Notes: generated by a model not told the origin, from the sequence alone. Shown: positions 44,814 through 53,297, numbered from the stretch's first letter. The stretch: DNA of 64,000 nt from Calditrichia bacterium (GCA_020635015.1 JACKAP010000004.1:62001-126000); one strand, 5' to 3'. Translations and numbers: made by a program.

Positions 44814-46304
44814 ATGAAAAACTGTCTGTTTCATTTAATATTGCTAATATTGACGAGCGCTTCGGCCTATGGCCAGGTGGCGAAAGACTTTGTAATCAAC
44901 GCTCCGGCGGCGGACCGCGGAGGGCTGGTCGGCAATGGGATTACCGATCTGAAATGGGTTGACGGCACGCTTTATGTCGGCACCGGTTTCGGTTTGAGCG
45001 CCAGCAGCGACGGCGGCGACAGCTGGACCAGCTACACGCCGGATGATTACGGCGGCCGGGGGGGCGTTTCCGCCCTGGATGTCGGCGCCGACGGCACCAT
45101 CTGGATGGCGACCGCCTATGATACCACCTTGGATGAGGGGGATCTATCCGTGGGCGGAGGCATCCGCTTCCTGGAACCGGGGAGCGAGGAATGGGGTTTT
45201 ATTCCCCAGCCGGTCGATGCCCGCAGCGATACCGCCAACGGCAAAAGCCCCACCACCACCCGGGTGCAGAACGTCAGCTTCGACCTGGCGGTGCGCGGCA
45301 GCGATGAGCTGTGGATCAGCAGCTTCGGCGGCGGGGTGCGCCGCTCCACCGACCGCGGTGAGAACTGGGAGGTGATCACCACCGACGGCCTGCCCTTTGG
45401 CTCGCTGGCCAATCTCAACCACCGCGGGTTTGCCGCGCTGGTCGATACCAGCGAACATATCTGGATCGGCACCGTGGGCGGCATCAGCAAATCGACCGAC
45501 GGAGGGCAGAACTGGGAACGCTTCACCCATCTCAACCAGGAGGCGCCGATCTCCGGCAACTGGGTCATTGGGCTGTTCCACAACCCGGCGGATAACAGCG
45601 TCTGGGCTACCACCCTGCGCGCCACCGGCGAGACCGAATTTAATGCGATCAGCGCCACCTTCAACGGCGGGGTCAGTTGGGAACTGTTCCTGGTGGATGA
45701 GCTGGCCGACGGCACCTTTCCCCGCTACATCGCTTTCCATGAGCAGACCGTCTATGTGGCGACAGAAAAAGGGGTTTACAAGAGCGCCGACAACGGGGCC
45801 AGCTGGTTCCTGTTCCCGGCAATCCGCGACGCCTTGACCGGCGAAGGGTTGTTCACCAGCACCTTCTACTCGGTGGCGGCGGAGCCGCTGCCAAACGGGG
45901 AGCATCGTCTGTGGGTGGGGTCGGTGGACGGCCTGGCCAGCAGCAGCACCAATGGGTACGACTGGACGGTCTACCGCAGCTTTATCAGCACCCGTGAAAG
46001 AACCGACCCGGCGGTGTATGCTTATCCCAATCCCTTCTCCCCGCTGCACAGCGACCGGCCCTGCCGGTTTCAATTCGATATCAGCGAAGCCACTGAGGTG
46101 AGCATCGACATCTTCAATTTTGCGATGGAGCGGGTGACCACCCTCACCAGCAGCCAGAGCGCCCCCAGCTTTAACAGCTTTGATCGCGCGGTGGTGTGGG
46201 ACGGCAAGGACAGCAACGGCCGGCTGGTGGATAACGGGGTCTATTTCTTCCGGGCGAAGGTGCTGAATGCGGTGACCTGGGGGAAGATTGTGATTATTAA
46301 TTAG
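44814..46304 (+). CDS. Secreted beta-propeller protein with T9SS-type C-terminal domain
   Basis: The 496-residue protein has a signal peptide (LFHLILLILTSASAYG, then Q). It has several sialidase/BNR-like propeller blades with Asp-box-like words: SASSDGGDSWTSY, STDRGENWE, STDGGQNWERF, SADNGASWFLF, STNGYDWTVY. The last ~90 residues (from YAYPNPFSPLH to GVYFFRAKVLNAVTWGK) match the FlgD-Ig-like / T9SS sorting domain: a PNPF start and a GxY...K...I ending. It is therefore a candidate cargo for the SprA/PorV system encoded alongside. Ligand or substrate is unknown. Confidence 0.82.
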   Translation: MKNCLFHLILLILTSASAYGQVAKDFVINAPAADRGGLVGNGITDLKWVDGTLYVGTGFGLSASSDGGDSWTSYTPDDYGGRGGVSALDVGADGTIWMATAYDTTLDEGDLSVGGGIRFLEPGSEEWGFIPQPVDARSDTANGKSPTTTRVQNVSFDLAVRGSDELWISSFGGGVRRSTDRGENWEVITTDGLPFGSLANLNHRGFAALVDTSEHIWIGTVGGISKSTDGGQNWERFTHLNQEAPISGNWVIGLFHNPADNSVWATTLRATGETEFNAISATFNGGVSWELFLVDELADGTFPRYIAFHEQTVYVATEKGVYKSADNGASWFLFPAIRDALTGEGLFTSTFYSVAAEPLPNGEHRLWVGSVDGLASSSTNGYDWTVYRSFISTRERTDPAVYAYPNPFSPLHSDRPCRFQFDISEATEVSIDIFNFAMERVTTLTSSQSAPSFNSFDRAVVWDGKDSNGRLVDNGVYFFRAKVLNAVTWGKIVIIN

Positions 46305-46329
46305 CTGGATGGGTGAAATAAGTTTAACC

Positions 46330-46444
46330 AATGGTGAATGAGTTCATGGGTGAATGGGTTAATGGGTAAAAACTGGTGACGTCGGGTCGAATCGCGATTC
46401 AACCCATTGACCCATCCACCCATCCACCCATTCACCCATTCACA
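46330..46444. repeat. Inverted short-period repeat, AATGGGT family, with TCGCGA apex
   Basis: The left arm has AATGGTGAATGAG, ATGGGTGAATGGG and TTAATGGGT (46330-46367). The right arm has CCCATTGACCCATCCACCC and CCCATTCACCCATTCAC (46403-46444). Between them an imperfect palindrome GGGTcGAATCGCGATTCaACCC-like (46384-46405) is centred on TCGCGA. Confidence 0.8.
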
Positions 46445-46468
46445 ACTAACCTCTTAACGGTGTAATTT

Positions 46469-47449
46469 ATGGTACGAATTTTCGCTTTTGTATGTATACT
46501 GCTCTCGCTATTTCCCGCAACCTCCCTCCTGGCGGAAGGAAACGGCGGTTTTTCCGGATCTTTTCTGCGGATCGGCCTGGGGGCGCGGGGCATGGCAATG
46601 GGAAATGCCCAGGTGGCCAGTGCGGCCGACGGGTACGGGGTTTATTACAACCCGGCGGCCCTGCCCAGTCTCAGCGATCGCCAACTGGCGCTCTCCTACA
46701 GCAATATGTCGCTGGACCGCAAGTTCAACTTTGTGGGGTTCTCCCTTCCCCTGCCTCCTTATGCCGGGGCAGCGGCGGGCTGGATCAGCAGCGGAGTGGG
46801 CAATATCCGGGCTTATAATTCCAACGGCGAAGATGTCGGAGAACTGGAGCATGGGTTGCATGCCTTTTACGGCGCGTTTGCCGTCAAGGTGATTGCCCTG
46901 GCCCAGGCTGACGGCAACCTGACCAACCTGCCTTCGGACCTGATCAACATCGGGGTGGCGGTGAAGTTTCTGCGCGAGGGGATCAGCGATACCGAGGAAT
47001 TTAAATATAACGGCTCCGGGCTGGGTTTCGATTTCGGGCTGCTGCTCAATCTGCATCGCAATTTTTCCCTGGGATACCAGGCCAGGGATATTAATTCCAG
47101 CCTGAGCTCGAACACCAATGATATCTTTGAGCGCGGATCGGATCTGAAAAACGCCTTCCCGCTGGTGCAAAAGCTGGGAGCCTTTTTCCGAACGCCTTTG
47201 AACGGGCTGGCGCTGGCCTACGATTTCGAATGGAGCGACAAAGGGGAAGAGAAGCACCATCTCGGCGCCGAATTGACCACGGCGATTGCCGCGGGGAGAG
47301 CGGGCTATGACAGCGATCATTTCACCCTGGGCGGCGGGCTGATCTTCAAAGCCTCCAAACGCATCAGCATGAAGTTGGACTATGCGTTTGTCGATGATGT
47401 GGAGGATGAGGGGATCAGTCATGTGTTTTCGTGGCAGTTTTTGTTCTGA
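46469..47449 (+). CDS. PorV/PorQ-family outer-membrane beta-barrel protein
   Basis: The 326-residue protein has a signal peptide (IFAFVCILLSLFPATSLLA). The opening GFSGSFLRIGLGARGMAMGN and VYYNPAALPSLSDRQLALSY match the PorV/PorQ branch of the FadL/OMPP1-like barrels. PorV is the T9SS outer-membrane shuttle that recognises the cargo C-terminal domain. Which of PorV, PorQ or an unrelated paralogue applies is not settled. No strong ribosome binding site is visible. Its TGA stop is the beginning of hairpin array 2. Confidence 0.85.
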   Translation: MVRIFAFVCILLSLFPATSLLAEGNGGFSGSFLRIGLGARGMAMGNAQVASAADGYGVYYNPAALPSLSDRQLALSYSNMSLDRKFNFVGFSLPLPPYAGAAAGWISSGVGNIRAYNSNGEDVGELEHGLHAFYGAFAVKVIALAQADGNLTNLPSDLINIGVAVKFLREGISDTEEFKYNGSGLGFDFGLLLNLHRNFSLGYQARDINSSLSSNTNDIFERGSDLKNAFPLVQKLGAFFRTPLNGLALAYDFEWSDKGEEKHHLGAELTTAIAAGRAGYDSDHFTLGGGLIFKASKRISMKLDYAFVDDVEDEGISHVFSWQFLF

Positions 47450-47583
47450 TGTTTGCTCGCTGCGCTCACGATGTTTGCCGGCTTTGCCGGCGATGTTTGC
47501 TCGCTGACGCTCGCGATATTTGTTCGCTTCGCGAACGATATTTGCCCTTCGGGCGATGTTTGTTCGCTTCGCTCACGATGTTG
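47448..47583 (+). repeat. GC-hairpin array 2 (six units) starting in the porV stop codon
   Basis: Units separated by GATGTTT or GATATTT carry arm/loop/arm sequences GCTCGC/TGC/GCTCAC, GCCGGC/TTT/GCCGGC, GCTCGC/TGAC/GCTCGC, GTTCGC/TTC/GCGAAC, GCCC/TTC/GGGC and GTTCGC/TTC/GCTCAC. Confidence 0.88.
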
Positions 47584-47625
47584 ATTATTGGTTTTTAGGA
47601 ATAGTATTATAATCGCGTGGTTAAA

Positions 47626-47684
47626 TTCGTGGATATTCGTGGTGAAGTCTTTAATCGGTTCATCCGGTTCATCCGTGGCAAAAA
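47626..47684. repeat. TTCGTGG / CATCCGGTTCATCCGTGG repeat fragment
   Basis: GTTCATCCGGTTCATCCGTG followed by GCAAAAA is the complement of the fragment at about 1066-1093. A tandem ATTCGTGG lies just upstream. Confidence 0.65.
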
Positions 47685-47717
47685 TAATGTTTATAATCAT
47701 TAGGCAGGAAACTTTAC

Positions 47718-48623
47718 ATGAAACAGTTGACAATCATTTTTCTATTGGCCTGGGTGAGCGTTACGTTTGCCGGAAATGAGAACGAGGGCAAAACTGGTAT
47801 GGCCTTCCTGAAGGTCGGGGTCGATGCCCGGGCGGCGGGGATGGGCGAGGCGTATACGGCGGCAACCAACGACGCCTATGCCACCTTCTGGAATCCCGCC
47901 GGGCTGCTCTCCGCTACCCAGTCGAATGTGGTGCTGATGCACAACCGCTGGCTCTTCGATGTCAACAGCGAATTCGGAGCGGTGCAGTTCCGCAAGCAGA
48001 AGTCCAGCTTCGCTTTCCACGTCTACAGCTTCAACGTGGGCGCTATCGAGGTACGCAATATCCCCAGCACCGATCCTCTGGAGGAAACCAGCGCCCACTA
48101 TGCCTCGCTGGGATTTTCCTATGCCCGCCAGCTCGGCAATACGCTCGATGCCGGCGTTACTGTAAAATACCTTTATGAAAAGATATTTATTCATTCTGCC
48201 GGAGGGTATGGTCTGGATCTGGGGGTGAATTACCGCGGGCTGGGGCAGAATCTCTTGTTGGCCGCAGCGCTGCAGAATCTGGGATCGATGGGCGAGCTCG
48301 ACCGGGAAGCGACCGCTCTGCCCGCCTTGCTGCGCGCCGGGGGGCGTTATCAGTTTGCCAATCCGGTTGGGCCGCTGGAGCTGCTGGTGGCCGGCGATGC
48401 GGTGCTGCCCTTCGAGGAGAACCTGCGGGTGCACCTGGGTCTGGAAGCGGGGCTGTGGCAGCAATTGATGTTGCGCGCCGGCTATATGAACGGCTACGAA
48501 AGCCGCAATGTCAGCTTCGGCATCGGGGTGCGTAAGTCGGCCTTTCATTTCGATTATAGCTATACTCCCTTCAGCGACGACCTGGGCAGCGGCCAGCGCT
48601 TCTCGCTGTTTTTGGCGATATGA
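47718..48623 (+). CDS. PorV/PorQ-family outer-membrane protein, second copy
   Basis: The 301-residue protein has a signal peptide (QLTIIFLLAWVSVTFA). The same opening pattern appears: GMAFLKVGVDARAAGMGEAY, then ATFWNPAGLL. It keeps the FadL-like N-terminal plug region and beta strands but differs markedly from the neighbour at 46469, so the two may have different partners rather than being recent duplicates. It closes the T9SS-like group, and its TGA stop starts the next inverted repeat. Confidence 0.85.
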   Translation: MKQLTIIFLLAWVSVTFAGNENEGKTGMAFLKVGVDARAAGMGEAYTAATNDAYATFWNPAGLLSATQSNVVLMHNRWLFDVNSEFGAVQFRKQKSSFAFHVYSFNVGAIEVRNIPSTDPLEETSAHYASLGFSYARQLGNTLDAGVTVKYLYEKIFIHSAGGYGLDLGVNYRGLGQNLLLAAALQNLGSMGELDREATALPALLRAGGRYQFANPVGPLELLVAGDAVLPFEENLRVHLGLEAGLWQQLMLRAGYMNGYESRNVSFGIGVRKSAFHFDYSYTPFSDDLGSGQRFSLFLAI

Positions 48624-48733
48624 AATGGGTTGATGGGTGTATGGGTGTATGGATGTCGGTGCGTAGGGTAGGGTCGCGACCCTACCCTACCTCGGTTTTT
48701 TCCCATTAACCCATCAACCCATTATCCCATTAA
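48621..48733. repeat. Inverted short-period repeat (AATGGGTTGATGGG) with 28-bp palindrome at the apex
   Basis: The left arm starts at the TGA stop (TGAAATGGGTTGATGGGTG). The right arm (48701-48733) reads TCCCATTAACCCATCAACCC and onward. Between them lies a perfect 28-bp palindrome (48663-48690) built on GTAGGGTAGGG and core GGGTCGCGACCC. Confidence 0.87.
48663..48690. repeat. 28-bp perfect palindrome centred on TCGCGA
   Basis: All 14 bases of one arm (GTAGGGTAGGGTCG) are complementary to the other, with no spacer. It shares its 12-bp core with 1110-1129. Confidence 0.9.
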
Positions 48734-48779
48734 CTGTCGCAAGTAATCTCAATAGTCCGAAATAACGTTCGAGTCCACC

Positions 48780-49736
48780 ATGTCCTCAAAAATCATTGTC
48801 TACTGCGACGGCGCCTGCGCCGGCAACCAGAACCAACGGAACATCGGCGGCTGGGGAGTGGTGATCCGCCAGGCAGGGAAGACCCGCCGGCTTTACGGGG
48901 GGGAGAAGAACACCACCAACAACCGCATGGAGCTGACCGCCTGCATCAAAGCCCTGGAAGCGGTTGAAGGCGCGGAAGCGCCGATCGAGATCTATTCCGA
49001 CAGCGCCTATCTGGTAAACTGCTTTCAGCAGCGCTGGTATGTCAACTGGCAGCGCAATGGTTGGAAGAACGCTAAAAAACAGCCGGTGGAAAATCAGGAT
49101 CTTTGGCAGCGCATCCTGGCGCTGGTCGGTAAAGCAAAGGTAAGCTTCCATAAAGTGAAAGGCCATGCCGGGGTAGAGCTGAATGAACTGGCCGACGGCC
49201 TGGCCAATCGCGGGATGGATGAACTGAACCGGTATCCCGCCGGGTTTTCCAAAGCGGTGGGGGAGGATGAGGAGGGCCCGGGGGAGCCTGAACCGGCTAC
49301 AGCAGAGGACGAGCGCCTGCGCTACCGGGCGGTCGAGGGCGGCTACCTGCTGCGCCTGCAGCGCGGCGCCCGGGTGATGGAGACGCTGAACAGCTTCATC
49401 CTGCGCCGGCAGATCGCCGGCGGCACGGTAAGCGCCATCGGGGCGCTGGAAGATGTCGATCTGGGCTATTTCCGGCTCTCCGACCGGCAGTACCTGCGCC
49501 AGAATTTCCCTGGTATCTACGAGCTGATCTCGTTTATGGGAAATATCAGCTATGTGGAGGGAAAACCGTTTGTGCACGCCCATGCCACCCTCGGCGATGA
49601 ACAATACCGGCCGGTGGCGGGACATTTTTTTGACGGTACGGTTGCTGTCACCATGGAGATTTATATTCGCACCTTCAGTGAAAAAGTCGTTCGCGAAGCA
49701 GATGACGAGACCGGGTTGAAATTGCTGGCGCTGTAG
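48780..49736 (+). CDS. rnhA: RNase HI fused to a PPC (DUF296) domain
   Basis: Residues 1-150 are a complete RNase HI with active-site residues D10, E51, D74 and D139 and the conserved H129, able to cleave RNA in RNA-DNA hybrids. After an acidic Pro/Glu linker (about 160-175), residues 180-300 form a PPC/DUF296 domain (YLLRLQRGARVMETLNSF, GALEDVDLGYF, KPFVHAHATL with an HxH metal-site-like motif). PPC domains occur in plant AT-hook proteins and in small prokaryotic proteins of unknown function; a fusion to RNase HI is unusual. No frameshift is needed. The 48621-48733 repeat lies upstream. Confidence 0.88.
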   Translation: MSSKIIVYCDGACAGNQNQRNIGGWGVVIRQAGKTRRLYGGEKNTTNNRMELTACIKALEAVEGAEAPIEIYSDSAYLVNCFQQRWYVNWQRNGWKNAKKQPVENQDLWQRILALVGKAKVSFHKVKGHAGVELNELADGLANRGMDELNRYPAGFSKAVGEDEEGPGEPEPATAEDERLRYRAVEGGYLLRLQRGARVMETLNSFILRRQIAGGTVSAIGALEDVDLGYFRLSDRQYLRQNFPGIYELISFMGNISYVEGKPFVHAHATLGDEQYRPVAGHFFDGTVAVTMEIYIRTFSEKVVREADDETGLKLLAL

Positions 49737-49774
49737 AATGAGTTAAAGAACATTTGTCTATTATCAAGCATGAT

Positions 49775-49863
49775 TGCCACAGAGACACAGAGCACACAGA
49801 GAACTGACTACTGAAAACTGATAACTGCAAACTAACTCAGTGATCTCTGTGCCTCTGTGGCAG
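49775..49863. repeat. Inverted short-period repeat, CCACAGAG / AACTGA family
   Basis: The left arm TGCCACAGAGACACAGAGC (from 49775) pairs with the right arm TCTCTGTGCCTCTGTGGCA (49844-49863). The centre contains AACTGACTACTGAAAACTG, the counterpart of the CAGTT words at 32271. Confidence 0.8.
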
Positions 49864-49928
49864 TCTTTAACAAGTAAATTTGATGATCGATCCTGAGCAT
49901 TACGGATCTAGTGAAGGAGAATTATACT

Positions 49929-50540
49929 ATGTCTACCGTAGTGGTGGTTCGTAAAGGCGACAGCGCCGCGATTGCCGGAGATACCCTGACCACCAGCGCA
50001 TCCCTCAAGATGCTTTCCAAATATGAAAAAGCCAACGACAAAATCTGCCGGGTGAACCATTCCTACATCGGCTTTGTCGGCAGCGCCGTGACCAAGCTGG
50101 TATTCGAAAGTCTTTTCAAGCATGAGAAAGAAAAAGGCAAGCTGAAATTTGACGGCCAGGTGAGTATCTTCGAAGCGTTCCGGAAAATCCATCCGATCCT
50201 GAAAGAAAAATACTTTCTCAACCCCAAGGATGAAGAGGATGATCCCTACGAGTCCAGTCAACTGGATGCGCTGATCGCCAATAAACACGGGATCTTCGGG
50301 GTCTATTCGCTGCGGGAAGTGTTTGAATACAAACGCTTCTGGGCGATCGGCTCCGGGCAGGATTTTGCCCTGGGCGCAATGTATGCGGTGTACGACCAGA
50401 TTGACTCGGCGGAAGAGATCGCCCGCATCGGGGTCACTGCCGGGTGTGAGTTTGATAAAAATTCTTCCGTGCCCTATACTCTCTATTCCCTTAAGTTGAA
50501 GAATGGAACCGGGGAAAGCAATGGGCATGAAGAAGCATAA
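49929..50540 (+). CDS. HslV-like Ntn-hydrolase (proteasome family) with serine at position 1
   Basis: The 203-residue protein aligns with HslV without gaps at the N-terminus after removal of Met1: Ser1-Thr2 in place of Thr1-Thr2, then D17 in AIAGD and K33 in SKYEK, the HslV catalytic residues. AIGSGQDFALGAMYA matches the HslV AIGSGGPYAQAAARA segment. The expected nucleophile is thus Ser instead of Thr, unless further processed. No hslU ATPase is nearby, so a partner or a stand-alone amidohydrolase role remains open. GAAGGAG lies nine bases before ATG 49929; an upstream in-frame start (49911) would block the N-terminal nucleophile. Confidence 0.78.
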   Translation: MSTVVVVRKGDSAAIAGDTLTTSASLKMLSKYEKANDKICRVNHSYIGFVGSAVTKLVFESLFKHEKEKGKLKFDGQVSIFEAFRKIHPILKEKYFLNPKDEEDDPYESSQLDALIANKHGIFGVYSLREVFEYKRFWAIGSGQDFALGAMYAVYDQIDSAEEIARIGVTAGCEFDKNSSVPYTLYSLKLKNGTGESNGHEEA

Positions 50541-51534
50541 ATGGATTTACTGGATCAAGCTCTTTGCCGGACTGGGCCTGCTCTATGTGGTCTATAGCAA
50601 GATCAACAGCCGGGATTCAATCCTGGCGGCGTTCCGCGCTACCGGCTGGCGCTATATCGCATGGTGCGCCGCCCTGCTGCTGCCGAACATCGCCCTGGCC
50701 TTTGTGAAATGGCGCTATTTGTTGAAGAACCGCTTCTCCGGCATCCGCAACCGTCAGGTGTTCGGCTCGCTGCTCTTCGGTTATACGCTCGGCCTGGTCA
50801 CCCCGGGGCGCCTGGGCGAACTGGGGCGGGGGCTGTTTTTTCAGGACCGCGACCGGGTGGTGATTACCGGACTGGCGGTGCTCGACAAACTGGCCAACCA
50901 GTTGATCATCTTCACCCTCGGCAGCCTCTCTCTGGGAGCGATGATCCTGTCCCGCGATCTTTTTCAACTGTCCTCCCGGCTTCCGCTGCTGCTGATCACA
51001 GCGCTGCTGCTGTTGGGTGCCTGGAGCATTATGCTCAATCCCGGCCTGGTGCGGCGGCTGCTCCGGCGGCTTCAGGAACGCTATCCGCAGATGCCGCGGC
51101 TGGCCTCCCTGGCCAGCGCCTTCGATAATATTTCGTTTAAAGACGCCCTGGCAGTGTTTGCGCTGACCCTGCTCTGGTTTCTGGTGATCGTGTTGCAATA
51201 CCATGTGCTGGTGTTGGCCCTGAACCGTCCGGCATTTGGGGAATCGCTGCAGGCAGTGTCGGCGATGCTCTTTATCAAGACCCTCTTGCCCTTTACTTTC
51301 GGGGAACTGGGCATCCGGGAGGCGTTAGCAGTGTATTTTTACGATCCCTTCGGGGTGTCGGAAGCGGCGGTGTTCAATGCGGCGATTATCGTATTTCTGA
51401 TCAACTTCCTGCTGCCGGCCCTGGCCGGGATCTACTATGTCTTCCGGGTGCGTGAAGTCAAAAAAGCCTCCCGCAACGCCGATGCGGCGGTAAAACCGGC
51501 CGATACTTCCGGCGAAGCCTGGCAGAACTTTTAG
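50521..51534 (+). CDS. YbhN-like / lysylphosphatidylglycerol synthase TM-region protein
   Basis: A 337-residue polytopic membrane protein with about eight hydrophobic segments, resembling the UPF0104/YbhN and MprF flippase-domain family (VKWRYLLKNRFSGI, TLGLVTPGRLGELGRGLFF, TLLPFTFGELGIREALAVYF). Members move or modify lipids or glycan precursors. ATG 50521 lies behind GGGGAAAG; the gene overlaps the HslV-like gene by 20 bp. It precedes a glycosyltransferase and a deacetylase by a short gap, suggesting a small envelope operon. Confidence 0.8.
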   Translation: MGMKKHKWIYWIKLFAGLGLLYVVYSKINSRDSILAAFRATGWRYIAWCAALLLPNIALAFVKWRYLLKNRFSGIRNRQVFGSLLFGYTLGLVTPGRLGELGRGLFFQDRDRVVITGLAVLDKLANQLIIFTLGSLSLGAMILSRDLFQLSSRLPLLLITALLLLGAWSIMLNPGLVRRLLRRLQERYPQMPRLASLASAFDNISFKDALAVFALTLLWFLVIVLQYHVLVLALNRPAFGESLQAVSAMLFIKTLLPFTFGELGIREALAVYFYDPFGVSEAAVFNAAIIVFLINFLLPALAGIYYVFRVREVKKASRNADAAVKPADTSGEAWQNF

Positions 51535-51543
51535 GAGCGGAGG

Positions 51544-52671
51544 ATGTGGGAATACTTGTTCTTGGGCCTGTCTCTCTTTTATGCCGGGCTGATCATGTTC
51601 TTCTTCAGCGGTATTTTACGGGAGCGGGGGCGCCGGGAACCGCCTTCCGGCTGGCAGCCGCTGGTGACGGTGGTCGTGCCGGCACGGGATGAAGCCGCGG
51701 GCATTCACCGCACCCTGGAGAGCCTCGCCCGGCAGACGTACCCTGCCACCCATCTGGAAGTGATCTTTGTCGATGACGATTCCCGCGATGCAACCCCGGC
51801 GATCATTCGCGATTTTATCGATACCCGCCGGCTGGCGCATTTTCAATTGCGGACTCACCATAATGACACTTTAAAGCGCACCTACAAAAAAAGCGCGGTG
51901 GCTTTCGGAATTCACCATTCCAGCGGCGAGGTGATCCTGACCACTGATGCCGACTGCAGTGTTCCTCCGGACTGGGTGGCCTCGATGGTGCGCTGCTACG
52001 CTCCTGATACCGGGTTGGTGGCGGGACTGATCACCTTCGACCCGGCAGCGGAGCGCAACCTGTTCCACCGCCTGCAGACCCTGGAATTTGCAGGATTGGT
52101 GTTTGCCGGGGTAGGGGCGATCGGCAACCGCTATCCGCTGATCTGCAACGGGAGCAACCTCAGCTACCGCCGGGCCGCCTTCGAGGAGGTGGGGGGCTTC
52201 GGAGGGCATGAGCATGTTCCCTCCGGTGATGACGATCTGTTTATGCAGAACATTCACCACCATACCGAATGGAAGATCCGCTATAATCTCGACCGCGCCG
52301 CCATCAACCTGACCACACCGATGGACACCCTGGGGCAGTTCCTCAATCAGCGGGCCCGCTGGGCATCCAAAAGCACCGAATACCCCGGCTTGCTGACCTT
52401 TCTGCTCCTGTTCCTGCTCTATCTGTTTTATTTGATGCTGCTGATCTTGACCCCGGTCACGCTGCTGGGCTATTTTTCATGGAAATTCCTACTCGCGGGA
52501 TTCATGCTGAAGCTGATTCCGGAATTGCTGGTGATCTACCAGGCGCTAAGCGTGCTGGGCCGCCGCAAGCTGCTGCGCCTGCTGGTTTGGGCGGAGGCGG
52601 TGCAAATTCCCTATATTGTCCTGGCCGGTTTCGCCGGCTTTTTCAACTTTTTTCGCTGGAAGCAAAAATGA
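51544..52671 (+). CDS. Family 2 glycosyltransferase, membrane-associated
   Basis: The 375-residue protein has an N-terminal membrane segment. A GT-A domain follows: TVVVPARDEAAGIHRTLESL, VIFVDDDSRDATPAII, ILTTDADCSVPPDWV (DxD), NGSNLSYRRAAFEEVGGF, and the acceptor-loop region QRARWASKS. The last third has three to four membrane segments. This is the architecture of processive or lipid-linked glycosyltransferases. Donor and acceptor cannot be read from the sequence. Its stop codon overlaps the next gene as ATGA. Confidence 0.87.
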   Translation: MWEYLFLGLSLFYAGLIMFFFSGILRERGRREPPSGWQPLVTVVVPARDEAAGIHRTLESLARQTYPATHLEVIFVDDDSRDATPAIIRDFIDTRRLAHFQLRTHHNDTLKRTYKKSAVAFGIHHSSGEVILTTDADCSVPPDWVASMVRCYAPDTGLVAGLITFDPAAERNLFHRLQTLEFAGLVFAGVGAIGNRYPLICNGSNLSYRRAAFEEVGGFGGHEHVPSGDDDLFMQNIHHHTEWKIRYNLDRAAINLTTPMDTLGQFLNQRARWASKSTEYPGLLTFLLLFLLYLFYLMLLILTPVTLLGYFSWKFLLAGFMLKLIPELLVIYQALSVLGRRKLLRLLVWAEAVQIPYIVLAGFAGFFNFFRWKQK

Positions 52672-53297
52672 AGTTTTACAAACGGCTGGCCGACATCTTT
52701 TACGCACCGTTCCCGAATATCTGCTGGAAATATCCCCCTTACGAGAATACCGTCTACCTGACCTTCGACGACGGCCCTTACCCCCCGCTGACCCGGCCGC
52801 TGCTGGCCTTGTTGAAACATGAGCAAATCCCGGCCACCTTTTTCCTCTCCGGCGAAAGCATCCACCGCTACCGCCATGACCTGGAGGGGATCGATTATAG
52901 CGGCCATCAACTGGGGAATCATCTTTATCATCATATCCCGCTGTTTGGTCTGAAAACCCGCCGGCTGGTGCGGGAGATCAATCTGACCGACGAGTTGATC
53001 CTGAAGCATTGGAACCGGCTGGTGACGGTGTTCCGCCCGCCCTACGGGGTGTTCAGCCCCCAGCTCTTCCCGGCGCTGCAGAGCACTTCCAAGAAGCTGG
53101 TTCTCTGGACCTCCATGGCTTATGATTTCAAGTGGGATAAAGGCAGGATCCTGAAGCATCTCTACTACGTGGTGCATGCCGGCGACATCGTGGTATTTCA
53201 CGATGCTCCGCAAGCCGAGAAGGTGCTGCTGGAGGTGCTGCCCCCGTTTATCCAACACTGCCGGCGGAAGGGGTGGGGGTTTGGGGGAATACAATAG
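52668..53297 (+). CDS. Polysaccharide deacetylase-family (NodB-like) protein
   Basis: The 209-residue protein has the NodB core motifs: TFDDGPYPPLTRPLL (motif 1, catalytic and metal Asp), GNHLYHHIPL (motif 2, an H-x4-H variant), RPPYGVF (motif 3) and IVVFHDAP (motif 5). It therefore probably removes acetyl groups from an N-acetylated glycan. ATG 52668 overlaps the glycosyltransferase stop (ATGA). An upstream frame from 52479 is not supported. A signal peptide is not obvious, so localisation is uncertain. Repeats follow immediately. Confidence 0.87.
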   Translation: MKFYKRLADIFYAPFPNICWKYPPYENTVYLTFDDGPYPPLTRPLLALLKHEQIPATFFLSGESIHRYRHDLEGIDYSGHQLGNHLYHHIPLFGLKTRRLVREINLTDELILKHWNRLVTVFRPPYGVFSPQLFPALQSTSKKLVLWTSMAYDFKWDKGRILKHLYYVVHAGDIVVFHDAPQAEKVLLEVLPPFIQHCRRKGWGFGGIQ

